The notes under the pieces: model-generated
Told to the model about the DNA's origin: nothing
Databases searched by the model: none
Seen by the model: the letters and a program-made list of their open reading frames with translations, nothing else
Part shown: one piece after another, positions 52,606-61,434 of the stretch
Numbering within the stretch: the first letter of the stretch is position 1
Layout: each line of letters opens with the position of its first letter
Origin: JAODBJ01 sp963782465
GTDB taxonomy: Bacteria; Actinomycetota; Acidimicrobiia; IMCC26256; PALSA-610
Length of the DNA stretch: 64,000 nucleotides
Assembly: GCA_963782465.1 (NCBI GenBank)
Contig: CAWAJR010000001.1
Coordinates: forward strand, 496,001 to 560,000
Direction: 5' to 3'
Program-made: the position numbers and the translations under genes

Positions 52606-53418
52606 GTGCGCGCCGACCCGTCGTCGATCCTGCTCACCGACCGTGTCGTCGTGGTGACCGGCGCCGCGGCCGGCATCGGGCGGGCGACGGCCCGCTGCTG
52701 CGCCCGGTTCGGGGCACAGATCGCGGTTTGCGACCGGGTGGGCGACGGCCTGGAAGACGGCATGGCGCCGGGGTCGCTTGCCCGGGTGCTCGACGTGCGC
52801 GACCACACGGCGCGCGATGCCTTCGTCGACGAGGTCATCGACCGCTTCGGCCGGATCGACGTCCTCGTCAACAACGCCGGTGGCACGTTCTTCGCCCCGT
52901 TCCTCGAGGTGTCGCCCGGTGGTGAGGCCGCGCTGCTCGCCGAGAACTTCGGTCACGTGACCGCGCTGGTCCGCCGCGCCGTCCCACACATGCCGCCGGG
53001 CGGCGCGATCGTGAACGTCACGTCGATCGAGGCGCATCAGGCTGCGCCCGGGTTCGCGGTCTACGGCGCGATGAAAGCGGCCCTCGCCCATCTCACGCGC
53101 ACCCTCGCGCTCGAACTCGCGCCCGCCGGTCTGCGCGTGAACGCGATCGCGCCCGATGCGATACCGACGAGCGGCGACCACGACGCGCGCGCCGCGATGC
53201 TTGCGGCCGGGGCGACCTACGAACCGGCCGTCGTCCCGCCACTCGGTTTCCTCGGCGACGCGGAAGATGCCGCGGCCGTGATCGTGTTCCTCGCGAGCGA
53301 CCTGGCGCGGTTCGTGACGGGCACCACGGTGCACGTCGACGGCGGCAACTGGGCCGCCGGCGGATGGCGGCGCCTCATGGAAGGCGAAACCGGAGCGCGA
53401 AGGGCCGATGACGCTTAG
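52606..53418 (+). CDS. short-chain dehydrogenase/reductase
   Basis: 270-aa classical SDR. Cofactor motif T-G-A-A-A-G-I-G, structural N-N-A-G, catalytic Ser in V-N-V-T-S, and the Y-x-x-x-K pair in V-Y-G-A-M-K are all present. It reduces or oxidises a carbonyl or alcohol using NAD(P). GTG start. The stop overlaps the end of the convergent GH9 gene by 4 bases. Confidence 0.9.
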   Translation: MRADPSSILLTDRVVVVTGAAAGIGRATARCCARFGAQIAVCDRVGDGLEDGMAPGSLARVLDVRDHTARDAFVDEVIDRFGRIDVLVNNAGGTFFAPFLEVSPGGEAALLAENFGHVTALVRRAVPHMPPGGAIVNVTSIEAHQAAPGFAVYGAMKAALAHLTRTLALELAPAGLRVNAIAPDAIPTSGDHDARAAMLAAGATYEPAVVPPLGFLGDAEDAAAVIVFLASDLARFVTGTTVHVDGGNWAAGGWRRLMEGETGARRADDA

Positions 53419-55391
53419 CGGCTTGCCACCGAACGCCATGCGAAGGCAAGGAACGATGTCGCGGTGAGGTCGATCGCCGGTTCGTCCGTGCGGTACGACT
53501 GCACGTTGTCCTTGTAGCGCGCCGCGTTGTTGAACGGCGCGTACGCGTTGCCGCCGCCCGCCGGGCAGCGCCGCATCCCGTCGACGTTCCCGCGCCCCGT
53601 TCCCTTCGCGGGCCCCTCGACGGCGGCGCCGGCGAGCACGGGCGGGCTGCCGTCGAGCGAACCGGCGAGGTTCGCGATCTGGTGCTGGGGGCACTGCGGG
53701 AAGGTGGTGCCGTCGCCGATCACGAACGAGACGCCCCACGCGTTCGCGCCGAGAATGTTGTCGAGCCAACCCTGGGCGGGGACGGCATAGGTGCTCGACC
53801 CGGTGAGCGCGTCGTACTCGCTCGCCATGACCGACAACCCCGCGCCGTGCGAGACGGTGTCGTCGGACGCCCACTTGTACCCGAAGCCGAAGGGATCGCG
53901 GCCGGCTTGCTGCTGCGCGCGGTCGATCTGCGCACCGAGGTCGGCGACAAGATCGGGAACGGTCACCGCGAGGCCGGCCGGGCTCCCGGCCGCGGTGATC
54001 GCCCGCGCCAGGTCGAAGTGCGCGAGGCCCGACACGTCGTAGAGGTTGAGCGAGTCGGTGCCGTCGTCGTTGCCGGTGATGTAGGCGTGAGCCCAGGTTG
54101 CCGCTTGGTCGAGGTAGTACGCGGGATCGGTGTGCGGGAGGCCGGCGGTGCTGCCGGCCGGCGCGGCCGCGAGCGCGCGGTACACCTCGGTCGCGCCCAA
54201 CTCGAGATCGTCACGCCACGACGTTTCGGGGTAGAAGCCGTAGGGGAGCACGGTGAGCAGCTTGGTGGGGGACACGTCGGCGAGGTCGTAGATCGTCTCG
54301 GCCCGCTGCAGGCACGCGTCGGCGAACGCGGGATCGGTGGCGCGGTACACGAGCGCGCCGAGCGCGAAGTCGGCCGCCAGCCGCCCGGCGAGGTTCGGGC
54401 TGATCTTGCCGCCGGGGTCGGCGGCGCGGAACACCGGCCGGTTGCGGATGTAGCGGTCCGGCGCGTTCGTGCCGCCGTAGGTGTCGTCGGCCTGGGGCAG
54501 CCGCCACACGTCGTGGTCGCCCACGATCTTCCGGTTGCCGCTCCCGATGCCCACTTGGTAGTAGAGCGTGCTCGTCGGCTCGTCCCACATCCGGTTCAGC
54601 CAGTCGAGGCCGAAGCGCGCTTCGCCGAACAGGCTGGTCGCCGACGCGGATCGGCCGAGCTGGTTCGGGAACTGCTGCACGCCGTCGAGCATCAACGCGA
54701 CGACGTAGCTGCTCGTCTCGACGAATTTGAGGTAGTCGCCGGCGTCGAACCACCCACCCGACGCGTCGATTGTCGCGGGGAGCGGGGTGAGGTCGCCGGA
54801 GAAGCCACCGGAACTGTTGGTCTTCTTCGTCAGGTACGTCTGTGCGTGCGCGTCGTTGAGATGCGCCGGCGCGGTGCGGAGCGGCGAGGGTATGAAGTCG
54901 GGACCGTCGCGTTGCGTTTCGTAGAAGGAGCGCGTGTTCGCGAGTGCAGCCGTGTACAGGTTCGCCGCGGCCGCGATCGCGAAGGGTTCCGACTGACCGG
55001 CGGCCGGCCCGGTGATCTTCACGGCGTAGGTGCCCGGCGTCGCGAGGCCGGAAAAATCTACCGGGTAGACGAAGGGGAACTTCTTGCTCCACGAACCGAC
55101 CGTCGCACCGAGCGACGGCGCCGAAACCGTGTTGCCCTGCGCGTCGATCACGGTGACCACCGCGCCCGTCTCGGCGACCGGTGAGACGACGTAGGCGACC
55201 TTGTTACTCGCGCTCGGATAGCCGACCTGGTCGACGCGCACGTACGCGGGTTTCGTCGCCGCGCCCGCCGGTTTCGGTCGGGTGAGGACGGCCGCGGGGG
55301 CCGCGACCGCGGCGACCGCGACGACGGCGATGGCGATGGCGACGACCGTGCCTCGCGTGCCTCGCGCGGCTCGGCGGCTATTGCGTGACAT
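53415..55391 (-). CDS. secreted GH9 endoglucanase-like hydrolase
   Basis: 658-aa exported glycoside hydrolase family 9 enzyme. Signal region about 14-47, then an Ig-like CelD-N domain (Y-V-R-V-D-Q-V-G-Y-P, about 50-140). In the (alpha/alpha)6 catalytic domain, G-G-W-F-D-A-G-D-Y gives the catalytic Asp216/Asp219, and Glu637 in D-E-P-A-I-D is the acid. It should cleave beta-1,4-glucans. The ATG at 55391 overlaps the beta-helix gene by 14 bases; an ATG at 55403 is an alternative. Part of a four-gene surface-carbohydrate cluster. Confidence 0.9.
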   Translation of the reverse strand: MSRNSRRAARGTRGTVVAIAIAVVAVAAVAAPAAVLTRPKPAGAATKPAYVRVDQVGYPSASNKVAYVVSPVAETGAVVTVIDAQGNTVSAPSLGATVGSWSKKFPFVYPVDFSGLATPGTYAVKITGPAAGQSEPFAIAAAANLYTAALANTRSFYETQRDGPDFIPSPLRTAPAHLNDAHAQTYLTKKTNSSGGFSGDLTPLPATIDASGGWFDAGDYLKFVETSSYVVALMLDGVQQFPNQLGRSASATSLFGEARFGLDWLNRMWDEPTSTLYYQVGIGSGNRKIVGDHDVWRLPQADDTYGGTNAPDRYIRNRPVFRAADPGGKISPNLAGRLAADFALGALVYRATDPAFADACLQRAETIYDLADVSPTKLLTVLPYGFYPETSWRDDLELGATEVYRALAAAPAGSTAGLPHTDPAYYLDQAATWAHAYITGNDDGTDSLNLYDVSGLAHFDLARAITAAGSPAGLAVTVPDLVADLGAQIDRAQQQAGRDPFGFGYKWASDDTVSHGAGLSVMASEYDALTGSSTYAVPAQGWLDNILGANAWGVSFVIGDGTTFPQCPQHQIANLAGSLDGSPPVLAGAAVEGPAKGTGRGNVDGMRRCPAGGGNAYAPFNNAARYKDNVQSYRTDEPAIDLTATSFLAFAWRSVASR

Positions 55392-56676
55392 GCCTGCTGG
55401 CATGGTCGGCGAGGAGTGGTTTCGATGCCCCGACGAACTGGTTACCGGTGATGGTCACGTCGTCCGACGAGACGAGTTGCACCGCCGGCATCTCCTTGGC
55501 CGGCGGCACGTGCACCTCGTTGTCTTCGATGACGATGTGGTCGGTCTGACGGAAGAAGAGCGCGCCCCGCCCACCCTTGTCGGTGACGTTGCCGGTGGTC
55601 TGGAAGTAGTTGTCTCGGAAGGTGAAGGGACCGCGCTTGCCCGAGAGCGGGCCGTAGACGAAGACGAGGCCGCCGCTCGGGCCGCGCATGACATTGCCGG
55701 TGACGGTCACATCGCCGACGTCGGGGCTCGAGCCCTCGTTGGCGAGCCAGAAGTTCCGCACGGGCCCCGTCGTGTTGTTGACGATCTGTATGTTCCGCGC
55801 GCTCGACTTCTTCTTGTTGAGTTCGATGTCGAACAGCGAGCGACCGACGTCGCCGATGCGGTTGCCGACGATCAGCACGTTCTCACCACGGGTGAACGAG
55901 ATCCCCTGGCGGCCGCTCCGGTCGAAGGTCGATCGTGCGACCGTGATGTGTTGGCTCGGGGTGCCCTTCCGGCCCGCGATGTTCACGAAGTCGCCGTAGG
56001 TGTCGTACGCCTGGACGCGGTCGAGGAACACGCCGTTGTCGCCGGTCAGTTTGAACGCGTGCTGCGCCTCGAGGGCGGCGACATACGCCGCCGCCGACGT
56101 GCCGGCGTGTGGGTTCGCGCCCCGCACAATCAGGTCCTGCACGGTGATGTTGCTACTCGATCGCACGAAGAGCTGGCAACGATCGCGGTCTTTCCGTCTG
56201 CCGGTTCCTCGTGTCTTGGCCTGGAGCGTCGCACCGTTGCCTTCGAGCAGCAGGTTGTTTCGCCCGTCGAGCATCAAGGTTCCCTCGATGCGGTAGCACG
56301 CGTGGGCCGGGAACGCCATCACGGACCCGTCGGGTACCGAGTCGAACCACGACTGCAACTGGCTCGTGACGTCGGTAGAACAGTTCGCGGGGATCGACGA
56401 CGGCGGGGCGAGCGCCTTCCCGGTGGGCGGCGTGACACCCTCGGCGGTGATGTGCGAAGGCACCGGGGCGGCGGGTGGGTTGAGGCGCCCGAGATCGCCG
56501 GCACCCGCGTCGGTCGAGGCGGTCGTCGTCGTGGTCGCCGGCGCGCCGCCGGGCTCGGTTGTCGTGCCGGTCGTGCCCGTCGCGCCGGTCGTGGCCGTTG
56601 CGCCGTGGTGCGCGCCGCTCGAACACGCGCCGGCGAGCAGCAGGCACGCGACCGCGCCGAGGGTGGCGCGTCTCAC
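55378..56676 (-). CDS. right-handed parallel beta-helix lipoprotein
   Basis: 432-aa exported protein. A lipobox signal (L-L-L-A-G-A-C) is followed by a Thr/Ala/Gly-rich linker. The body is a parallel beta-helix of repeated N-x-x-x-x-V-x-N-N turns (N-I-T-V-Q-D-L-I-V-R-G, I-V-N-N-T-T-G, V-T-G-N-V-M-R-G). Such proteins are often polysaccharide lyases or epimerases. No unequivocal catalytic triad was identified. The GTG start overlaps the membrane-protein stop (GTGA). Confidence 0.82.
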   Translation of the reverse strand: MRRATLGAVACLLLAGACSSGAHHGATATTGATGTTGTTTEPGGAPATTTTTASTDAGAGDLGRLNPPAAPVPSHITAEGVTPPTGKALAPPSSIPANCSTDVTSQLQSWFDSVPDGSVMAFPAHACYRIEGTLMLDGRNNLLLEGNGATLQAKTRGTGRRKDRDRCQLFVRSSSNITVQDLIVRGANPHAGTSAAAYVAALEAQHAFKLTGDNGVFLDRVQAYDTYGDFVNIAGRKGTPSQHITVARSTFDRSGRQGISFTRGENVLIVGNRIGDVGRSLFDIELNKKKSSARNIQIVNNTTGPVRNFWLANEGSSPDVGDVTVTGNVMRGPSGGLVFVYGPLSGKRGPFTFRDNYFQTTGNVTDKGGRGALFFRQTDHIVIEDNEVHVPPAKEMPAVQLVSSDDVTITGNQFVGASKPLLADHASRHVTQ

Positions 56677-59015
56677 GCGCCGACCCGGTACGAGAGGTCG
56701 ATGGCGTCGCGCCCGTCCAGCGCGTGGCTCGAGGCGAACACCTGCATCACGGTGGTGCCCGGACCGGTCGCGACCGTCACCCAGTGGCGTTGCCCGTCGG
56801 CGGGGACGAGCACGGTTTGGTGGCCGACGAGCAACTGGATCGCGGTCGATCGTGATCCCGGTTCCGTGTGCACGGTGACACCGAGGCGGCCGCGCCAGCG
56901 GAAAGGCGGCGCCACGTCGAACAACACCCGCGCCACGGATCTCGGCACCGTGGTGACGCGCGCCGTGATACGGCGCCGCACCGGCGAAACCAGGTAGATC
57001 CTCGGTTGGAACAGCGTGCGGTCGCGCAGCGCCGTGATCGCCGCCGGCGCGAGCGTCGCGCGTAGGCGCCTGGCGTACGGGCGGAGGTCCCACGCGAACA
57101 GGCGGTTGCCATCGCCGCGAAGCATGGGTGCGCCAAGGACGGAGCGCAACCCCCCGATGAGGTGGTGGCCCGAATCCTGATAGCCGTAACGGTCGAGGGT
57201 GAGTGCCGAGAAGCCGACGGCGCTGAGCGCGGTCACGAACTGGCGGACGGGAAGCAAAGCGGCCGTGAATTGCCAATCGCCGTTACGCCCCCGCACGTTG
57301 CCGGCACTCCAGCGCAGCGTCGACGAGTGGAGGTAACCCTCCTTGATGAGGTCGTAGTCGGCCATGCGTACGTGCCCGCCGCCTTCCGGGAACTCCGACA
57401 CGGGGAGTTGGAACACCATCGCATGGTGGGGCAACCGCCGTTGCAGCGCGCCGACGAAGGCCGCGTCGGCGTGCCAGGCGGCCGAGTGCTGCTGCGGCTG
57501 GGGGAGGAACGCGGAAGATGTCTGGTCGAGCACGCCCGCGATGCACACGATCGCGAGGATCGCCGCCCAGGTCGTTCGTGGCCGCGGCAGCCGTCGCCGG
57601 AGCCGGTAACGCACCCGGTCGAGCAGGCGGGCGAACGCGACGAGCGACGCGAACGCGATGTCGACGACGATGCGGACCCACGCGCGAATGTCGGAGAAGC
57701 CGAGCGGCGCGAGCACGCGGTCGAGCCCACCCTGGGTCGCGAGCAGCAGCGCGAACACCACGATGATCCCGAGACGCACTTCGATCGGGGCCGGCGCCCG
57801 GCGCGGGCGAGTGGTGGCGGTGTGGTGATCCGGGCGCGCCGCCCGCCACAGCAGGCCGACGACGAGCACGACGCACCCGATCGACCCTGCGAGGCCCAGG
57901 TTGGCGGTCTCGAAGCCTTTCGGCCCGCTCGGCGCGAGAAGGTTGCTCAACGCGGCGAACGGCGGGAAGCGATGGTGGTAGATCGGGCTCAGCAGTTCGG
58001 TCAGCCGTAGCGGCAAGCTTTCCGACGCGCTCGCGGCGCGGCTGCCGACCGCGAGGGGGTTCGGCGCGTTCCGGGCGCGAAAGAGCAGCGTCGGGAGGTT
58101 CCCGAGCACGCTCGCGCCCAGCGCGGCCGCGCCCATCACCGCGAAGTCGCGCACGCTCCGCCAGGTGCGGAACATCACGCTGGTGAACAGCGCGCTGCAC
58201 AACCCGAGCGCGAGGAAGAACGCGAGGTAGTAGAGGCCGGTGACGCCGATGAGGAACGCGGCGGCGATCGGCCAGCACCAGGAATCGAACCGTGGCACAC
58301 CCGGCCGGTACGCGCGCAACGCGGCCAGCCGGGTCGTCGCGCTCTTCCCGTCGGTGGATGCGGGGGCTCGCGGTCGGGGCCGGGCGTCCATGAGGCGCAC
58401 GCACAACAGCACCGTGAGGGGCGCCGAAACGTAGAAGGCGAGGTTCTCGTGACCGATGCTGTTCCTGAAGTGGTACGGGCTGAGCGCGAACAGCACCGCT
58501 GCGACCAACGACGATGTATGCGACACGCGCAGCGCTCGCATCACCGGGTACGCGACCGCCGCAGTCAGCGGGAAGGTGAGCAACCAGAAGAGGTTCACCG
58601 TCAACGCCACGTTGTTCCCGGTCGCGGCCAGGATCGCCTTCTTGAAGCCGTAGGCGACGACGTCGCCACCCATCGGCCACTCCGCCCACTGCTGGCCGAA
58701 GGGCGCGTTCAACTGCGGGTTGTGCAGGTACCAGCCGGTCTCGGCCACGTTCTTCGTCACCATCATTTCGAGGGTGGCGTCCTGCTGGTCGTCGGTGGCG
58801 GTGCGCGTGTACTGGAACGGCACGTCGAGCGGCTTGTGCCAGATCCCGGTGACCGCGACCAGCGCGATCGACGACAGCACGGCGGCCGTCGCGGCGCCGG
58901 CCAGGATGCGCCGCGCGAAGCGGGCCCGTAATTGCCGCCCGCTCGGCCCGGTCGCGGTCGCCAGGTCCAGGCCCGCAAACTCGTCGCGCGATGGCGCGAT
59001 CGCCGGAATACTCAC
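56673..59015 (-). CDS. polytopic membrane protein, GT-C/YfhO-like
   Basis: 780-aa integral membrane protein with about ten or more membrane segments, then a C-terminal extracytoplasmic beta domain. The first external loop contains T-R-T-A-T-D-D-Q-Q-D-A-T, acidic residues in the place where GT-C transferases bind metal or lipid-linked sugar. Helix L-S-P-Y-H-F-R-N-S-I-G-H-E-N follows. A glycosyltransferase or flippase role in surface polysaccharide is inference. GTG start. A strong hairpin lies about 58 bases upstream. Confidence 0.72.
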   Translation of the reverse strand: MSIPAIAPSRDEFAGLDLATATGPSGRQLRARFARRILAGAATAAVLSSIALVAVTGIWHKPLDVPFQYTRTATDDQQDATLEMMVTKNVAETGWYLHNPQLNAPFGQQWAEWPMGGDVVAYGFKKAILAATGNNVALTVNLFWLLTFPLTAAVAYPVMRALRVSHTSSLVAAVLFALSPYHFRNSIGHENLAFYVSAPLTVLLCVRLMDARPRPRAPASTDGKSATTRLAALRAYRPGVPRFDSWCWPIAAAFLIGVTGLYYLAFFLALGLCSALFTSVMFRTWRSVRDFAVMGAAALGASVLGNLPTLLFRARNAPNPLAVGSRAASASESLPLRLTELLSPIYHHRFPPFAALSNLLAPSGPKGFETANLGLAGSIGCVVLVVGLLWRAARPDHHTATTRPRRAPAPIEVRLGIIVVFALLLATQGGLDRVLAPLGFSDIRAWVRIVVDIAFASLVAFARLLDRVRYRLRRRLPRPRTTWAAILAIVCIAGVLDQTSSAFLPQPQQHSAAWHADAAFVGALQRRLPHHAMVFQLPVSEFPEGGGHVRMADYDLIKEGYLHSSTLRWSAGNVRGRNGDWQFTAALLPVRQFVTALSAVGFSALTLDRYGYQDSGHHLIGGLRSVLGAPMLRGDGNRLFAWDLRPYARRLRATLAPAAITALRDRTLFQPRIYLVSPVRRRITARVTTVPRSVARVLFDVAPPFRWRGRLGVTVHTEPGSRSTAIQLLVGHQTVLVPADGQRHWVTVATGPGTTVMQVFASSHALDGRDAIDLSYRVGA

Positions 59016-59072
59016 GAAAGGCGGAAGATAACCGTCGCTTCGCGGAGAATGGGCGCGGCCCCTCACCAGCCG

Positions 59073-59118
59073 GGTTGTGGCGGTTGTACCCCCATCCGGG
59101 GGTACAACCGACACAACC
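59073..59118. terminator. long hairpin between the repeat-protein and membrane-protein genes
   Basis: Arms of 21 bases at 59073-59093 and 59098-59118 with a 4-base loop and one mismatch (GGTTGTGGCGGTTG... pairing with ...CAACCGACACAACC). It shares the C-rich/GGGGGTACAACCG core with the hairpin at 31154-31197. It lies just after the repeat-protein stop, so termination or attenuation is likely. Confidence 0.7.
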
Positions 59119-59124
59119 GGGCGT

Positions 59125-61257
59125 TCAGTCGCGCGCGATCGCGACGGCGCTGCTGGTGAAGCCGGTTGCCGAACCGCGGAACGGAGCAGAGAAGGCGAAG
59201 ACGCCGCCGTCGCGAGCCGCGAGCCAGTAGCCGCCGCCGGTGCTGGTCGCGGCCATGCCCACGACCGGCGAGACGAGGTGGAGCGTGCCGGTGGATCCGT
59301 GGAAGTGCGCGTCGCCGAACGCGAAGATCCCGCCGTCGCTCGCGACGAGCCAGTAGCCGTTCCCGCTCGGCGTGCGTGCCATGCCGACGACGGGTTGGTT
59401 GAGGCGTATCGCGCCGGTCGAACCCCGGAAGTGCGCGTCGCCGAACGAGAACACGCCGCCGTCGCGTGCGACGAGCCAGTAGCCCTTGCCATCGGGTGTC
59501 GCGGCCATGCCGACGACGGGTTGGTTGAGACGTATCGCTCCGGTGGAGCCGTGGAAGTGCGCGTCGCCGAAGGCGAACACGCCGCCGTCGCTCGCGACGA
59601 GCCAGTAGCCGTTCCCGCTCGGCGTGCGGGCCATGCCGACGACGGGTTGGTTGAGCCGTATCGCGCCGGTGGAGCCGTGGAAGTGCGCGTCGCCGAAGGA
59701 GAACACGCCGCCGTCGCTCGCGACGAGCCAGTACCCACGGCCGGTCTTGGCTGCCGTCGCACCGACGATCGGGCGGTGCAACGCGACGCCGAACAGCGAC
59801 CCGCAGTTGGGTGCGCTCGACGGGAACACGTTGCCGTCGCTCCCGACGATCGTGTAACCGCTGTGCGACGTCGGCTTCGTGCACAACGACGCCGGGTGCG
59901 GTGGTACGCCGGCCGGGCCCGCGAGCGCGGTGACCCCGGCGTTCGTGCCGACGAGCACCAGGCCCAGCGCGGCCGACGGTGACGCGAAGTGCGGGACCGC
60001 GCCGAGCGCGATCGTCTGCAACGTCGCGCCGGTTGCAGGGTCGAGGCCGGAGAGGGTGCCCGACGGCCAGTCGACCGTCCAGAGCACGCCACCGGCGAGG
60101 ATCGGGGGCCCGGCGTTGCTCGTCGCGGGCCGACCCAGCCGAGTGCCATCGTCCGGGCGGTGGTATCGACGTTCACTTCCTGGATGTGGTCGGTGCACGG
60201 TACGAACAGTCGCGAGCCGTCGAACGCGGTACCGCCGAAGGCTTCGCCGCTGCATACGTTCAACTGCTGGCGCGCGGTCATCGTCGTTCGATCGATGAGG
60301 TAACCGACCCTCTGCTTGCCCGTCTGGAACAGCAGGTTGTTCGGCAACACGGCCGGGCCCACCGAGCCGAGGTCGCGGTCGCCGCCGGGGAAGGTCGAGA
60401 GGTTCCGCAGGAGGTGCAGGGTCGCGTCGAACTTCAGCACGCTCTCCCCGTAGTCGTGGTTCGACGCGTTCGGGTCGGGGTTGCCGGTCGAGACGTACAC
60501 GTTGCCGGCGCTGTCGATCGACGGGCCGCTCGTCGCCCAGATCGCGCCTTCACCGGTGTGCGGCGTCACATCGAACGCGACCTTGCCGGTACCGCTCTCG
60601 GTGATCGACACCAGCCATCCGTGGTACGGGCCGCAGTCGCCGGCGTGGCCGCCGTAGCCGATGTACACGCGACCGTTGCCGAGCGCGAGCCCGGCGCGTT
60701 GCTGGATGTAGAGCGGGTCTTGCGGCGCGCCGGGATCGGCATTCACCGAGATGCGTCGCTCACCCGTGAGCGCGTCGATCCCGACCAGTTGATGGTGGAT
60801 CTGCTTGTTCCCGTCCTGGATCGCGGCCAGGACGAAGATCGTGTGCGTCGACGTGTCGATCACGGGGGTCGAGGTGATGCCGAGCGGGTCGATGTTCCCG
60901 CAACCCACCTGCCGCGCGCACCGGCGAAACCGGTGACCCGAGGTGGCGGGCCCAGAGCACGTGGCCGTCGTGCGCGTCGAGCGCGTACACCGTGTTGTTC
61001 TCGGTCGCGGCGTAGACGCGTCCCGCCCACACCAGCGGTTGGGCATAGACGTGCTGGTCAAGTGGCGCCGTCCACGCCGTGTGGAGCGGGCGAAGGTTCG
61101 GCTCGGTCGTGTCGTTGCCGGTCCGGGCCGCGTTGCCGTGGTACACGGGCCACGTGGTCCCGCCGAACGCGGGGGCCGCCCCCACCACCAGCACGACGAG
61201 CGCGCCGAGCGCGAGGAAGAGGAGCGACGGACGGCGGCGTTGCTGGTGGCGGCGCAT
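59125..61257 (-). CDS. secreted PQQ-like propeller protein with GYWLVASDGG repeats (two frameshifts)
   Basis: About 710 aa after correction. Signal peptide (L-L-F-L-A-L-G-A-L-V-V-L-V-V-G), then a PQQ/WD-type propeller beginning T-T-W-P-V-Y-H-G-N-A-A-R-T-G. The C-terminus has four full 42-residue repeats and one partial repeat (G-Y-W-L-V-A-S-D-G-G). One extra base near 60918 and one missing base near 60132 move the frame; net length stays a multiple of three. Repeat proteins of this kind are common in Acidimicrobiia and are probably surface-exposed. Partner of the downstream membrane-protein, beta-helix and GH9 genes by position. Confidence 0.82.
59128..59736 (-). repeat. tandem 126-bp repeats (four full, one partial)
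   Basis: Four 126-bp units at 59233-59736 plus a shorter diverged unit at 59128-59232 encode 42-residue repeats starting G-Y-W-L-V. The units are nearly identical at the DNA level (several repeat bases in long blocks), so recombination or assembly collapse could change the copy number. Confidence 0.88.
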
Positions 61258-61434
61258 CGCGCCAGTGTGCCCGCCGGAGCGCTTCCTCACACGGGCGGCA
61301 CCCATACGGCCCGGTGGGGCCGGGTGAGGTCCGCACCCCCACGGTTTCCCGGGCTGCCACCTGCTCGCCTCGCCCCCACCATGGTTTGCTGTGCCCGTGG
61401 ACGTCAGGGGCCCGGCCGGCGCGTCGCAGTCGGG

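Noticed and set aside
56673..61061. A single 1462-residue membrane and secreted fusion protein
   Set aside because: This frame passes through parts of two genes; the repeat protein ends properly at 59125 in another frame, and the membrane protein has its own GTG at 59015.
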